This document shows, piece after piece, positions 51,300-64,000 of a stretch of DNA of 64,000 nt. Every line of letters starts with the position of its first letter. Positions within the stretch are counted from its first letter, which is position 1. A program made the translations under genes and the position numbers. Under the pieces are notes generated by a model. It worked only from the letters and a program-made list of their open reading frames with translations, was not told the DNA's origin and did no database searches. The DNA lies in the NCBI RefSeq assembly GCF_019925205.1, contig NC_083568.1:10910393-10974392 (forward strand), read 5' to 3'. This stretch comes from Metopolophium dirhodum. Its lineage: Eukaryota; Arthropoda; Insecta; Hemiptera; Aphididae.

Positions 51300-52480
51300 A
51301 ATATCACCAGACACATAAGCAGTAAATTATATATTCTAGAAAAAATCACAATACAACTATGTTATGTAGTTATTGCATAATCATTTAGTACATTTATTTG
51401 GCAGTACCTATACGTCATTCTGCGTATTCATAATTCATATATGAATCTTGTAACCTTATCTGACCTTATATTACCTATCTGACTAACAGTAAGCAAACAA
51501 GCAGTATATACATGTTTATACATTTATAATTGAATGACAATATTTTAAATTCCATAATTACATTTTATAATTCCATAAAGTATACATAATTCAATGAGTT
51601 GTTCCTTACTATGATTAGTCGAAATTTGATATCATTACGTGATCGTTATCACTTATATTCACGAATTAAGATATGCATATATAGGTTACCCATATCTTAA
51701 TTCATGCTTATATTAGAAAATAAGTGTATGATTGATACCACGCAAAGTTTATAGATAAACCTTGGATACCACGAATTGAAATACACTTAACATATATTTT
51801 AATTCCAGGTTGATACTGCCTGTTTAATTGAAGTTGTAATGATTTCTGAGGTAAATAACTACAATGATCAAAACAATATTGAATGTAGGGGAAGTAATGC
51901 TAACGCGGTTCCTCCTCCGGTCCTCGATTTAACCGAAAAAAAAAAAAAATATTGAATAATATTGTAAAAAATCAAAAAAGTTAAAACATAAGAAAAACCC
52001 ATTTTCCCAACATTTGCATTTTTGTAAATCCTGCGTTTCACTATAGAAGGGCAGTATTGGTATTAGCAAAAATCACTCAATTACATTTTAAAATGACACC
52101 AATTCGTATTAAGCCTCTACAGTATAACATAATTTTTCTTTATAGGAGTGAATGGGATGTTTACAAATTGTTGTTGTAACGTATTTTTCACCATTTACAA
52201 AAATCTACGAAGTTAAAGTAAAATTTATTAAACCACATAAAATATTTATCTCATACAGATAAGGATTTTTCCAATGGTCGGTTTAAATAATTCATACCTA
52301 GTTCTTTTATAATAATTTCTCAAAGTTAAAAATAAGAGTAAAAAATAAAATCTCAGAACTGGTTTTTACCAATACGGTTAGGTACGTTTAAATAAAAGAA
52401 ATCATAGGTATCCATGCACTTGAGTTATTCGGCTAAAAAACATGTGAGACATTTTTAAAAGATGTCTGCGTGTCAGTCTT
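51300..52480. other. No gene recognised
   Basis: AT-rich, no domain-bearing frame, no clear terminal repeat. Confidence 0.5.
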
Positions 52481-52484
52481 ATAA

Positions 52485-53035
52485 TTGATACTTTTTAAAA
52501 GAATTCAAGTACAGAATAGATACAGATACATATTTTAAAAAGTACGTAATTTAAGATACGTATTTGAATACTTTACTAAAAAAAATTATTTAAGTACCAG
52601 AACCGATTTTCATGTTTTTCGTTTAATACATGGAGCATTTACCATCATACAATGTTTAATTAAATATTCTATAAAATACTCCTCTGTATTCTTTGTGGAA
52701 GTGTTTGTGAATTTTTGTGAATTTTCACTTGAGTTTAATTCAAAGTAAAAAAATGAATTACCTATTACCTAATATTCTCATCATTTTTTTTTTATTTTAC
52801 GTGGTTTAAATTAAAATTAAAATCTACAAATTAACAAGAAAAAGAAAATTAGAATTTAGTTTTAAATAAGTACAAATGCTTTGAAAAAATATTTAAAATA
52901 CTTTGTCCGAGTATTTTTTTTAAAAGTATTTCAAAATGTACGTACTTGCGACTTGAGTAGGTACTTAAAAAGTATATGAATACTTTTACAGCTTTACTCA
53001 AATACTCTTACTCAAGTAGATACAGTACAAGATTG
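52485..53035. repeat. Probable MITE rich in AAGTATTT/AGTACTT words
   Basis: Both flanks of this block contain many related words (TACTTTTTAAAAG, AAGTACGTAATTT, GTATTTGAATACTTT, ACTTAAAAAGTATATGAATACTTTTAC, ACTCAAGTAGATACAGTACAAG) in inverted orientation. This fits the subterminal repeats of a non-autonomous element. Exact ends and target duplication were not fixed. Confidence 0.45.
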
Positions 53036-53039
53036 TTAT

Positions 53040-56000
53040 GGGTCCATTTTACTTATGAACCCAGAACAGTTTCGGAAAAACTATACAAACTTTCCTTGAT
53101 TCAATTATGTCCAAAGAATCTCTTGCATAGCTATTAGCTGGTGAAAGTTTAAAAAATGTTTACAAATGTAAATTTTCTGTTTCAAAAAGTGTCATCAATC
53201 TAAAATGTTGTATTGATATAATTTAAATGTTAAATCACTTAGGTACTTACTACTTAGACGCAACTAGGGTTAAAATTCTGGGGGCTGCAGCCCACTTAAC
53301 AAAACTATTTATTTAAAATAATCCATAGGGAGCTTATATCTAAATCAACAAGGGATATTTTTGGAGGGCCTCGATCTTAGTGGCTTAGCCCCCCCCCCAA
53401 GTTGCACCAATGCTTAAGTACCTACTTACTAACAATAATTAAACCACTTACAAAATAAACACTACTGATATTTTGAGAAGTGGGGACATATTATGGTATA
53501 TAAGTTTTAGAAGGGGCTAGCAATGTAAATGGGCTCCCCTATATTTAATAGCTAATGACTATAGGATTACTACAAAAGAGCAATAAATAATAAACGCTAA
53601 ATAATATAATTTAAGACTTTTTATAGACATACATAATAAATATGGTTTAAATAAGTAAATTACAGCACTATATAGTGAATCATTTTTAAAAACTCAAATA
53701 GTGTTTTATATAATCACAATATGATTACATTAATATTGTATAATAACGATATCTCTACGTATTATATAATTAATCTTACAGTGCCATAATATCATACAAT
53801 ACAATATAATAGGTATATAATAAGTAAATTAATGGTTTTGAAAAAAAAAATGAGGACAATTATTATGTATGATATATTATATTATAATTTATATGTAACC
53901 AAAAACAATAGCTTAATCTATAACTAAAAAAAAACAATTTTACAATTTATATGATAATATAATTGATAAATGATAATACAATATTCTATTTGTGCGATAT
54001 ACCCCTATTCGCTTTGGTTCATTCACTCTTACCCGTGACCTTCACTGGATATATTGATATTTTCCACTTGGACTCATATATAAACTCATCGGGGGATACT
54101 GGGATAGGTCATGTTAACTTTGTAATCCAAATGGTTTTTTTTTTTTAGAAAATTCGTAACTCTTAGAAGAGAGACAATAAAGAGTGTTTAGTATGTACAT
54201 TATTTGGGAAAGCAAAGCGAAGGCAGTTCTCCAACGGGTCAGCGCGCTGCAGCGGTTTCACGATACCAAAAAAAAGTATGTATAATATTATTTTCACCTT
54301 TTAATTTTTAACTTTTATGCTGGGTTGCATAGGTAAACAATTTTTTTAATTTAACGGTTCACTAAAAATTTAATGGACCAATCACGGGCCACTAAATCTT
54401 GTTTAAGGGACCATTAGCTCACTATTGATTCATTAAATGTTTTGTGCAATCCGGCATTAGAATATTAAATATTTATTAAAATATTATGAAATGTATATAC
54501 CAATTATTTTATACGATTTATTAAATTACTTGTACCTATTTACTATACTTTTAACTTTTATAACAAATAACTTAATTCCGTTAACTCCAAATCTAAAATA
54601 CAGAAGCTAAAACTGTATTTAAAACTCGAAAATAATCAAATCATTTGTACTTATTACGTTCGTAAATATAACTTGCGTCATGCCTAAAGTTTCGTACTTC
54701 GAATCAATTTAATGGATTAAAATGGTAGTAAAATCGTGAGATTCAAAACACTCCATTGTGTGCCTGCGCTGTGTACTGAATATATAAAATAGTAAATACA
54801 ATATCACAACATTATCCATTTAAACTTTCATGTATTTTGTACATGATTATCGTTGACATATATTTCGTAGTATTAAAATTAAATCAGATATTCGTGCACA
54901 TATTGTGTTATTGTTCAAGAGAAAGAAAATAATATAAAGTAACAAAAAAAAGTTTATAGGTAAGTGATGATAAATATATTACCATAATATCATTTAGGTA
55001 CCTACTACGACATGCATTTATAATAATGTAGATACTAGGTAGAGGTAGGTAAGTATATACATATAATATAGGTAGTAGTTACTAGTTATATTATGGAAGT
55101 AATAAAGATGATACAACACAGCTGTGTTTGTTAGGTTATATTACAAATGTACCAGGTACATATTATAGTAGGTAGGTATATTATAAATGTTATAATATAA
55201 TTATAATATAATAATATAATAAAATATATACGCAAATTACTGTAAAAACAAGGTTAACGTTTATTCATAATATTGGGATTTGATTCGGCTGAAATAAAAT
55301 GAATAGTTCCAACTTAATAATTATTTGCGTATAACGCACTATATAATATGGTCGGCAAACTGAAAAGGGTTTAGCTATATAATATAGCACGATCATTGAT
55401 CACTGATCAACGTGTATCTCAACCGCAGACTGCGATATTAGCCGAATTTTTGATATTACTACAGGTCGCGAAAATATTATAGTAATTATATAATGTAATA
55501 ATATCGTGACATAAATCTAAGGTCTGGTTGTCCACGACTTAATGTTTTGTATCGAAATTCAAAAACGCTTTGTACGCTGTACCTATACGATGATTTGACA
55601 GCTTTGGTAATCGTATATATATATATATGAGTCATCAAGAATCTACATACATTGTGTTTTATTCTCTGCAAATTTTATGACATTTTTTTCATATTTCGGA
55701 TGTAATTTATTTATATGTACGCCTACCGACAAATTTTTATTTTTATACGACTCGTACCTACCTACCTATATATAGTATACTATGTGGTTATTAAACTTCA
55801 ATATTTTAATACTATTATAATGGCCCATTGTTGAATTCATTATTTTATTTGAGTATATTTTTAGGTAGCCAGTAAACGCTTGCATAGTAGGTACTTTAAC
55901 TATTATTACCTGTGTAAATGTAGTAATGCTTAAATATTGTGGACGGTGAGCTAACAATAATGCTAAATGTTCTACGTATATTTTTCATTATCAATATTAT

Positions 56001-56560
56001 GTAAATGGCCAATATATTATTTCTCAATAATATCTTAAATTAACAGTGTTGACCTTTTGATTGATAAAATTTCAATATTCTATACAACATAATATTTAAA
56101 ACATAAATGATTTTTTTTTTTAAATTTGAATAGGTTATTTTGTTTTCAACCAATATATTTGGGCCCCGAATCAAAATTCTTTATAAACGCATGTGCTATA
56201 TATAATATTATGATGCATCTACTAAAATATTGATTCGACAGTAGTTTTCATAGAACATGATACGTCCCTATAATATTATACAATATTGTACATTTTAATA
56301 ATATTACGCACACGCACCCACGTCTTCGCGACAAACACTATTCCGAATATTATACCGAATTATTTCCGATGGACAAGTGGCCGTGTGCAACGATATTATA
56401 AGCTTGATCAAGCGGCGGGGGCATCGTGCGTAGGTCGGTAGGTGGCGGGTGTGGGTGTTGGTTAATACATGAATACACAATAATACAATAGTAATAATAA
56501 TAATAATAATAATATAATAATACATAATAATATGCTGTCGCGTCCCTCCCTCCCTTCTAG
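53040..56560. other. No gene recognised; intergenic up to receptor 3' end
   Basis: AT-rich. A C-run lies at 53390-53398 and a GC-richer fragment at 54210-54265 (around GGGTCAGCGCGCTGCAGCGG) is unexplained. A TA run at 55614-55628 and an (AAT)n run at about 56491-56520 are simple repeats. The open frame at 53963-54148 has no known domain. Confidence 0.5.
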
Positions 56561-56700
56561 CCCATCATCACGCAGCCGCCCATGTCTGTCCGCTCATCGG
56601 GTGACGCGCGACCGCGGCGGAGACGGACGCGGCCGTGGCCGGATGATAGTAGTTGCGTAGTCCTGTCGTGTTCGTCCGCGTCGCTGTCCACCATGACGCT

Positions 56701-59700
56701 CTAGACGGGCAGCGGGACGGGGTCCCACGTGAGGTTCTGCAGGTAAGTCGTGTCGCTGATGTCGTTGTCGCGTTTGTCGAACAGCGCGGTCGCGCTGCCG
56801 TTGCGCGGCCGCCGGCGCCGCCGCCGGGCGAACGACCGCGTGTAGATCTTCAGCACCTGACAGTTGCACGTGACGGCCAGTGCGACCAGTATGCCCTGCA
56901 GCGAGTGGCCCACGTTGTACGCGATCCACGCCACCGGGTCAGATGCCGGCGACCCGTTCCTGGCCACGTAACCGAACACGTTCACCGCGAACAGCAGCGT
57001 TGCGATCTTCACGTACAGGTGCAGCTGCAGCGTGCGCTTCCGGTGCATCTTCAGCCGGGTCTTCTTGTCCACTTGCAGCCCGACCGTGGCCCGTGCGGTC
57101 AGCCAGCTGCGGACCAGCGAGTCGACGATGGCCGCGAAACAGCACAGCGCCGGCACGGCGAACGTCACGTTGTAGATGGTCTTCTCGAAAAACCTGCAAC
57201 ACGCGTGTTCGCGGTGGTGTTATATTATTATTATTAAATCGTCGGATTGTTGTTGTATCAATACGTGCCTATCGTGTAGGCAGGCAACAACACGTTGACA
57301 GTGCCTGCAGCCTGACGTTTGCAAACCATTTATAATTGGACAATAAACCGAAAAGAAACTTATAAAAAATTGTATAGTCGCGCCTGGTACATTGTATATT
57401 TTATTAGGTATATTTTCTACGTACTATACACATATAATAATATGTAGTCACCTACTACCTATACAGTGGAGTATGTCCAGAGAGTGTCACCCTAATATTT
57501 TGTCCGTCGCAAATTAATCCATCTATTATGAGACATTAATGTCATTAAATTAAAATTTATATTATAGATTAAGACTACTGTTGAAATTTGAAAAGACAGC
57601 GTTCAAATCTATGGATTTTCAACGATGTTTCGTATACATACACAATTTACCTGTGGTGATATGGAACTTTTGGGACAATGTGCTTTATATTATCATATTT
57701 TATTATCTGCAACATATAAATAATATGTCATTTGAATAAAGATATTAGATATTCACGATGCATGGATATTTCTTATAAAGTGGATGTCCACTTCGTGAGA
57801 AGAACAAACGAGATAGTACTGATTTCGGATACGACAATTATTAATGTATTATTATTATCTATTGTTATTTGTTATTTTTGTTACATTGAACAGGAACAAC
57901 GCCCAAAATCACAGTACAAGATATCAATATATCAACTAATACTGATAACTTGTTAATTATTATTATGATTGATTTTAAATGTCCGTGACACATTTCCTTA
58001 ATTCCTATGATTGCAGATGAAAAAGGGATCGACATTGGCATTCAACATAATGCGATAGATAGAATAACCTATTACAGTCGTAGAAAGTTGGATTGAAGGG
58101 AACGGCAAAAGAAACATAAGTAGGCGCGCTTATGCTTTAAAAGGTAATAACGCTATAACAAAGCTGATTAGTCAATATCGCTGAGGACAAACTTATGGAG
58201 CAGAGTCTGCAGGTGTGTTTTCGGCCTATGCGCTGGTTTATCAGCTCAGGAGCAAAGCTTGGGCTGAGCAGGTACAGTGATATTATAATAGTTATGTGGT
58301 AGATGTTCAATATTCAATATTGTATTATTAATACAATAAAACGTCATGCGATAAATTTCATACCATTAAGAAGTTACATTCGATTTAATCCATGTTAGAT
58401 TTGATCCAAAGACCATAATCATTTTGGTAGTACCCGGTAAAAAAGTTAGGTGCCACACTTGGGATGATGGAAAATGTTAAATGAGCCTAACCTAACCTAA
58501 CCTAACCTATGTTTGTACTATAATAATATGTGGTTACTGGTTAGTGGTTTTATTATACAATAATTTATTGTTCTGCAGTGTTTTTAAAGATCAATAATAT
58601 AGCGATCTATATGTTGATAGGAAAAAAAATTGGAAAATGTAACTTTTTTCGAACTAAGGTGTAGGCGACATACCTGTTGATGGCTTTTTAAATACAAATT
58701 TTAATTTAGTGAATTTTGTAGCAGAAGGATTTCTGAGTGAACTTCAAAACTAAGCTAGATAGTTTACGGAAATGTCGCGTAACAATTTTGCCCGAAAAGA
58801 TTTTCAAAAATGTTTGTTCTAAATAGGATAGGGATTGAAAACAGTTTTTAAAACAACGTTTATGTTACTTAGATTTTTAAAAGGAAGGAGCTTATTTTGA
58901 CGCTTCAAACTGCGCTATTCTATTTATTTGAATGGTGATTTCTACGTTGATAGGAAAAAAAATTGGAAAATGTAACTTTTTTCGAACTAAGGTGTAGGCG
59001 ACATACCTGTTGATGGCTTTTTAAATACAAATTTTAATTTAGTGAATTTTGTAGCAGAAGGATTTCTAAGTGAACTTCAAAACTAAGCTAGATAGTTTAC
59101 AAAAATGTCACGTAACAATTTTGTCCGAAAAGATTTTCAAAAATGTTTGTTCTAAATAGGAAAGGGATTGAAAACAGTTTTTAAAACAACGTTTATGTTA
59201 CTTAGATTTTTAAAAGGAAGGAGCTTATTTTGACGCTTCAAACTGCGCTATTCTATTTATTTGAATAACGGTCTCTACGTTGATAGGAAAAAAAATTGGA
59301 AAATGTAACTTATTTTGAACAAAGGTGTAGGCGATATACCTGTTGATGGCTTTTTAAATACAAATTTTAATTTAGTGAATTTTGTAGCGGAAGGATTTCT
59401 GAGTGAACTTCAAAACTAAGCTAGATAGTTTACGGAAATGTCGCGTAACAATTTTGTCCGAAAAAATTTTCAAAAATGTTTATTCTAAATAGGAAAGGGA
59501 TTGAAAACAGTTTTTAAAACAACGTTTATGTTACTTACATTTTTAAAAGAAGGAGCTTATTTTGACGCTTCAAACTGCGCTATTCTATTTATTCGAATGG
59601 CAGTCTATACTTTGATAGGAAAAACATTTTAAAAATGTAACTTTTTTTCGAACTAAGGTGTGGGCAACATACCTGTTGATGGCTTTTTTAATACAAATTT

Positions 59701-62551
59701 TACTTTTATTAATTTTGTAGTGGAAGGATTCCCGAGCGAACTTCAAAACTAAGCTAGATAGTTTACGGAAATGTCAAGTAACAATTTTGCCCAAAAAAAT
59801 TTTCAAAAATGTTTGTTTTGAAATTAAATTAAAAATTGCATTTATTCATAGTTACCTATATTTTATATTAAATATTAATATGTTAATGGAGTTTTTCCCG
59901 TAATAAATATTATCATTTATTATTAAATTCACAGTCTTGTTAATAATCATGTTACAACTTTTAAATTACTAAATTAGTTAAAACATAATATAATAAAATT
60001 GTAGTATTTAGTAACATATTTTTACCTAGTTTTATAATTAAAAATTTTATAATGTGTAATATAATTATACTTGTCAGTTGGATACATAGACAACTTGGAT
60101 ATTTATTTTTTCTCCAATGGAAAACAGTACACAGTCATCAGTACCTTGTTAATTTATTGACGAAGAAAGCGTGCCGAGTAGGTTTCGCTGTCAATAGTAA
60201 TATTCAAAAATAGTTCGAACATATTCGTTATTTCACACTAGAAATTGAATAATAAAAAATAACAATAAAGTTTTATTGGTAATATTAAAATATAAATTTT
60301 ACTAGCTAAGCTTCATTGAGGAAAATAATAGTATAATAGTATAGGTAAATAAATGATGAAATGAAATGATGAAAATGTTTTATATATTATATCAAACTTC
60401 AAAAGTATCAATTGATTGTGAAATGAAACATTTCCCCACCTACTATAGCAAGTAATATTTCAGAAAGGGAAATGTCCCCCCTTGCGTTATAGCAATATTA
60501 TAAATTATAATAATATATTATTATATGTATACTGACCAACAGTTGTACGGGTTGAGGTTGTCGATGGTCTGGTGGTTCACGGTCACTCTCATCACGCTAG
60601 CTGCTATCACTGACAGCGAGGGTACGCCCCAAGCGAACAAACTATATTTGACGAACCTTGAAATGAGCACATTTACCGGCTCCGGTCGAGGATTGAGATT
60701 CACATTGTTGCGGAACGTTATCAACATATCGTACGTCATCACACACAGCCAGCTGATGATGGCCAGGCGGAGGTAGTGTATTCCAAACGCCAAGCACAAA
60801 CAGAGATTATCTTCCTGGAAAGTGGAAACGTACATAAATTATAATAAAATTAAACTCGTTTTAACGGCGAATATCATTGACACTCAAAGCAGCCAACTCG
60901 TTCGATTCACGTATAAAGCAATAATCAATTAGCAATGGTAAGTATTGTAGTAGGTAAAATAACAGTAGGTAATTGCTAATTTTGTAATAATTACAAAATA
61001 TCAAAGATGGTTGGTTCAAAATTATTTAATATTCATTCCCTATTTCCCTGTATTTTTGTGTAGGTACCTACTATATGTCTATATATGTGCATTGGCTGAC
61101 TTAATTGTACGTTTTCAATGGAATATATTTCATCGTTGTATTTCATACAATTTAAGACAACTTCATTCTTTGACAATCGATAGCACTTATAACTTATAAG
61201 TTATATCACCAGTGAAAAACTCGGATACAAAGTGAATAAGAGAGCAAACGGGGTTAAATTAATATAATATCTATTCTTCCCACCCGGATGGTAGATAATG
61301 CGCATGTCAAGTTTGATTGAAATTGTTCCAGTGTTATGCTGAAATATACATGCAATCATACAGAAATTAATTTCCGTAACTATAATATATATACAGGGTG
61401 ATTTTTTAAGCATGCTCAACCTATTTTTATGCTTTATATAATCATCATAATACTATCATATGATTCGTTTTTAGGAAAATCTACCTAGCTCAAATGATAA
61501 TCTAAATAGATAATAGTATAATATATTATTTAAATATAATCAAATGTTTTGTGGATGCTATTTTTTTAGAACGTTCAAGTTACTAATATTTATTATTCTC
61601 TACGTTACTTATCGTCATTATCACTCACTCACATTTTTATACTTTTGTTTCTAGGAAAATCTACCTAACTCAAATGATAAACTAAATAGGTTAGGAAGTA
61701 CACGTGTGTACAACATTTCTTTGAAACGTATAAAAATTTGTTATTTATATGCACAGTTAGTTCGAATTACAAGTATTTGATAAATAAAACTATAGTTAAC
61801 CTATTAGTATTTAAATAATTCATTTTCGTTTAATGGTTTCAACTGAATTTCTTAGTTCTATTAAGTGTTCTAATAAAAAAGAGCCAAACATTTTTGTAAA
61901 TTGAATCAAAACACAAACATTATTGTAAAAGTGTTAAGTTTGTTCATTCTGTTCTCTTAGTTTTTTTTAAGAAGAACCGATGGTGGTAATAAGTTTTTAC
62001 ATCAATGCGTATTTTTCTTATGTGTGTGTGAAAGTGAACCAATATGTACCAATGACGCTTAACTTCTTTAGAAGTTGCGCTGGATTTCACCGAATTAAAA
62101 AAGGAAAACCTATTATAGAATAATTTATTAAGTTTAAATGTCGAAAATTCTAAAAATATTTAAAACAATAATAAAATATGTCTATAGATTAAATTCTTAT
62201 AAAGAAAACTGTATGTCGTTTTGATCGATCTGTGATAGCTAGGTCACGTCATATTATTTAGATGTTTAAATTTGAACTGTTGATTAATATTGTTATCTCA
62301 AGACTCAAGAGGTATTATAGTATAGGTGTGCTATAATATTTTTTTTCTAAATCAAAAGTACCTATTTATAAATGAATATTGTCATTTCAATGTAATGTCA
62401 ATAACTATAAATTTATTATCAGTTGACTACCGTAAAATGTATTACCTGAACTCCTCCGACACCAACAACATAGAACAGTTGCGTCAAAAACATATTTGCC
62501 AGCATGTACATTAATGCAGTGCCAGACATTGTCCTCAGATCGGAAAACAAA
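56701..62551 (-). CDS. Methuselah-like seven-transmembrane receptor, last three exons (5' end outside window)
   Basis: Exons 62551-62446, 60814-60537 and 57193-56701 (stop TAG at 56701) join in phase for about 293 residues. The first visible exon carries LRTMSGTALMYMLANMFLTQ, like TM2 of Methuselah and family B receptors. The second carries CLAFGIHYLRLAIISWLCVM (TM3) and RFVKYSLFAWGVPSLSVIAA (TM4), ending Asn-Cys-Trp, with the codon for the conserved Trp split across the splice. The third carries TVGL and a TM5-TM7 region including YNVGHSLQGILVALAVTCNC, the LQG motif of this class, then an Arg-rich cytoplasmic tail and end DPVPLPV. The extracellular domain and TM1 lie right of the window. Ligand unknown. 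The last exon is strikingly GC-rich compared with all around it. Could instead be another family B-like orphan receptor. Confidence 0.85.
58486..58509 (+). repeat. Interstitial telomere-like repeat (CCTAA)4
   Basis: Four perfect CCTAA units followed by CCTA. TTAGG is the standard insect telomere repeat, so this is an interstitial copy or a chance short tract. Confidence 0.8.
58605..59825 (+). repeat. 333-bp tandem repeat, about 3.7 copies
   Basis: The phrase GTTGATAGGAAAAAAAATTGG starts at 58613, 58946 and 59279, with a diverged TTTGATAGG at 59611, so the period is 333, 333 and 332 bp. Units 1-3 are nearly identical; unit 4 is more diverged and is cut after AAAAATGTTTGTTTT. No protein is encoded through the array. 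Confidence 0.92.
60815..62445 (-). other. Receptor intron (1.6 kb)
   Basis: AT-rich. A repeat end CAGGGTGATTTTTTAAGCATGC at 61395-61416 belongs to family B. A block with AGGAAAATCTACCTA(G/A)CTCAAATGATAA occurs twice (61474 and 61653), a short direct duplication about 180 bp apart. Confidence 0.6.
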
Positions 62552-64000
62552 CTGAAAACAAACAAAAATTAAAAATCATATTAGTTACAGTTTACGTAGA
62601 TAATAATATTATTTGGTATTGTTTCGGTGTGTTTTTGTTTGTATTGTCTACGACCTGAAGTTATCTACTTCATAATAGAAATAATGGCGTGTAGCTGTGT
62701 AGGTATGATATCAGTGGCATAGACATGAATTTTACTTTGGGAGAGGGGGGATATAATATACTCATAATTTTTAAGATAAATCACAAGGCGTGTCCCCACA
62801 CTAATATTATATATAAAAAAGTGGATAAGTGGGTACTGGTCTGCTGCACAGTAGGCAAAGATGTAAAATTCCATGTTTTGCTGGCCCGATGAAACTCATA
62901 AAAAATTTTAACTTTTAATTTTACTCTTTTAGACTTTTAACTTGATTTGTATACCTAAAACTGAAATTGTGTATTGTACTTTACATAATCTCACCACCTT
63001 ACCAAATTATATAATAGTGATTTATTAGCTGTTATTGATTTATTTATTAAAATTAAATTAATACTTCAATAATAGAATCCATCACTCTCCGGTAGGTAAT
63101 GAAAAGTTTCAAAACTTTTCATTTCAACTAAGTTTTATGAAAAGTTTCTCTTGAAAACTTTAAAAACTATTCAGCCTAGCATCTCTGACAGTATGTGTCT
63201 AGATAAGTAAATTTAAAAATTTATCAACATTAGAAAAAAAGGAAATTTTTTATTAATAGATCAAAATAAGTAAAAATATTTTTAAAATGTATGTATAGGA
63301 AATAAAAAAATAAAAAAACTTCGAGAAAATTTCATTTATCTAATTGTATAGGTGATTAATTTTTGAATTAGGTTAGGTTAGGTGTCCAACTTCATACGCT
63401 CATTAAAAAAACATTGTGGATTTACGCTCAACTTTTTTTTCAATTTCCACTAACAACTCATGAGAAATCTTGTATTATATTTTTAATGTTTTCGACCAAG
63501 TGAAAAAAATGTTATAGACAATAGTTTAAAAAAAAACTAATAAAAATCTGTCTATAGGTTAAAAAGAGTAAAAATATTTTGAAAATTTTATTGTGTATAG
63601 AAAATGTTATACATATAAACATTAGGTAAAAATGTAATTTATCTACGATACGGTTATTATTTTTATAGTTACATCAAATAACAAAATCGATTTTAGGAAA
63701 GCTTGTTTTGCGTAAAATCTCTGTTTTTCCTTAATTTTTTTTTGTTCGTCCAGACTTGAAATTTAATGATTTTTCAATTTTGCCAAAAGTTTTTTACTTT
63801 TGATCAACTTTTTCTCAAAATGCCAACTAGATTCACTTTCTTACGAGAAAATATGCTGAAGTAGAAAATCAGCATTTTTACTGCCCTAAAAAGAGATGAC
63901 GGACAAAAAAAAACCGGACATCATTGTAAAATCAATACAATAATTATCGCTTCACACTTAGAATCTAAAAAAAGTCATGGGGACGGATTCATCCCAAACC
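62552..64000. repeat. Receptor upstream intron with family A repeat, copy 4
   Basis: CTGCTGCACAGTAGGCAAAGATG (about 62840) and the block 63640-63990 (CCAACTAGATTCACTTTC, CATCATTGTAAAATCAATAC, GCTTCACACTTAGAATCTAAAA) are family A parts. (TTAGG)3 lies at 63368-63382. A CAGTGGCATAGACATGAATTT end near 62712 resembles the MITE ends at 18456. No further receptor exon was recognised. Confidence 0.55.

Larger units (their letters stand above)
57194..60536 (-). other. Receptor intron between the last two exons (3.3 kb)
   Basis: Contains the telomere-like (CCTAA)4 tract and the 333-bp tandem array listed separately, and a more mixed-composition segment (about 58060-58280) of unknown origin. The plus-strand open frame at 57732-57956 has no recognised domain. 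Confidence 0.7.

Noticed and set aside
56653..57335. Long plus-strand frames (194 and 151 aa) across the receptor's last exon
   Set aside because: They are antisense shadows caused by the GC-rich exon; the minus frame has clear membrane helices and joins other exons in phase.
1..64000. CRISPR arrays, prokaryotic operons, viral replication genes
   Set aside because: No regularly spaced direct repeats of that type, no ribosome-binding-site-led gene clusters and no viral protein motifs were seen in either strand.

Overview
The window looks like nuclear DNA from a hemipteran insect, most likely an aphid. This is an inference from AT-rich DNA with many TAGGTACCTA-type words, insect-type TTAGG/CCTAA repeats, spliced genes with GT-AG introns, and dense DNA-transposon remains. 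No bacterial gene, CRISPR array, rRNA or convincing tRNA was seen.

Layout. (1) 1-10202, minus strand: seven 5' exons of an ELL (Pol II elongation factor) gene. It runs off the left edge and has a 7.9-kb first intron and a GC-rich promoter side (about 9.7-10.7 kb). (2) 10.7-22.9 kb: no gene recognised; old repeats, including a hAT-type MITE with a near-perfect 8-bp target duplication, two short CAGTGGCG-ended MITEs and a foldback element. (3) 22978-38842, minus strand: a complete furin-type proprotein convertase. All catalytic residues are present, and there are two phase-compatible alternative exons for the end of the P domain. One ends the protein early with a Lys/Ser-rich tail. The other leads to a Cys-rich segment, a transmembrane helix and a cytoplasmic tail. 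(4) Furin intron 2 holds, on the opposite strand, a compact two-exon gene (35096-36116) for a small Asn/Tyr-rich protein with a signal peptide. It has its own TATA box and poly(A) signal and I do not recognise it. (5) 41.9-44.8 kb: a broken CGGBP1-like hAT transposon with perfect 8-bp target duplications, inserted in an older hAT-like element. (6) 45035-50866: a 5.8-kb PIF/Harbinger transposon with terminal inverted repeats and a TTA duplication. Its two genes both read as intact: a 423-aa DDE transposase (minus) and a 307-aa MADF/BESS-like protein (plus). Their exons interlock, each gene having an exon inside an intron of the other. (7) 51-56.6 kb: repeats and no gene. (8) 56701-62551, minus strand: the last three exons of a Methuselah-like (family B type) seven-transmembrane receptor. 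The intron between its last two exons carries a (CCTAA)4 telomere-like tract next to a 333-bp tandem repeat.

How they relate. ELL, furin and the receptor are ordinary host genes with no evident shared pathway. The items most worth a second look are the interlocked Harbinger gene pair, the gene nested in furin intron 2, and the duplicated furin exon that would switch between membrane-anchored and unanchored enzyme. All exon joins were made by hand from splice consensus, reading phase and family resemblance. No database search was run.
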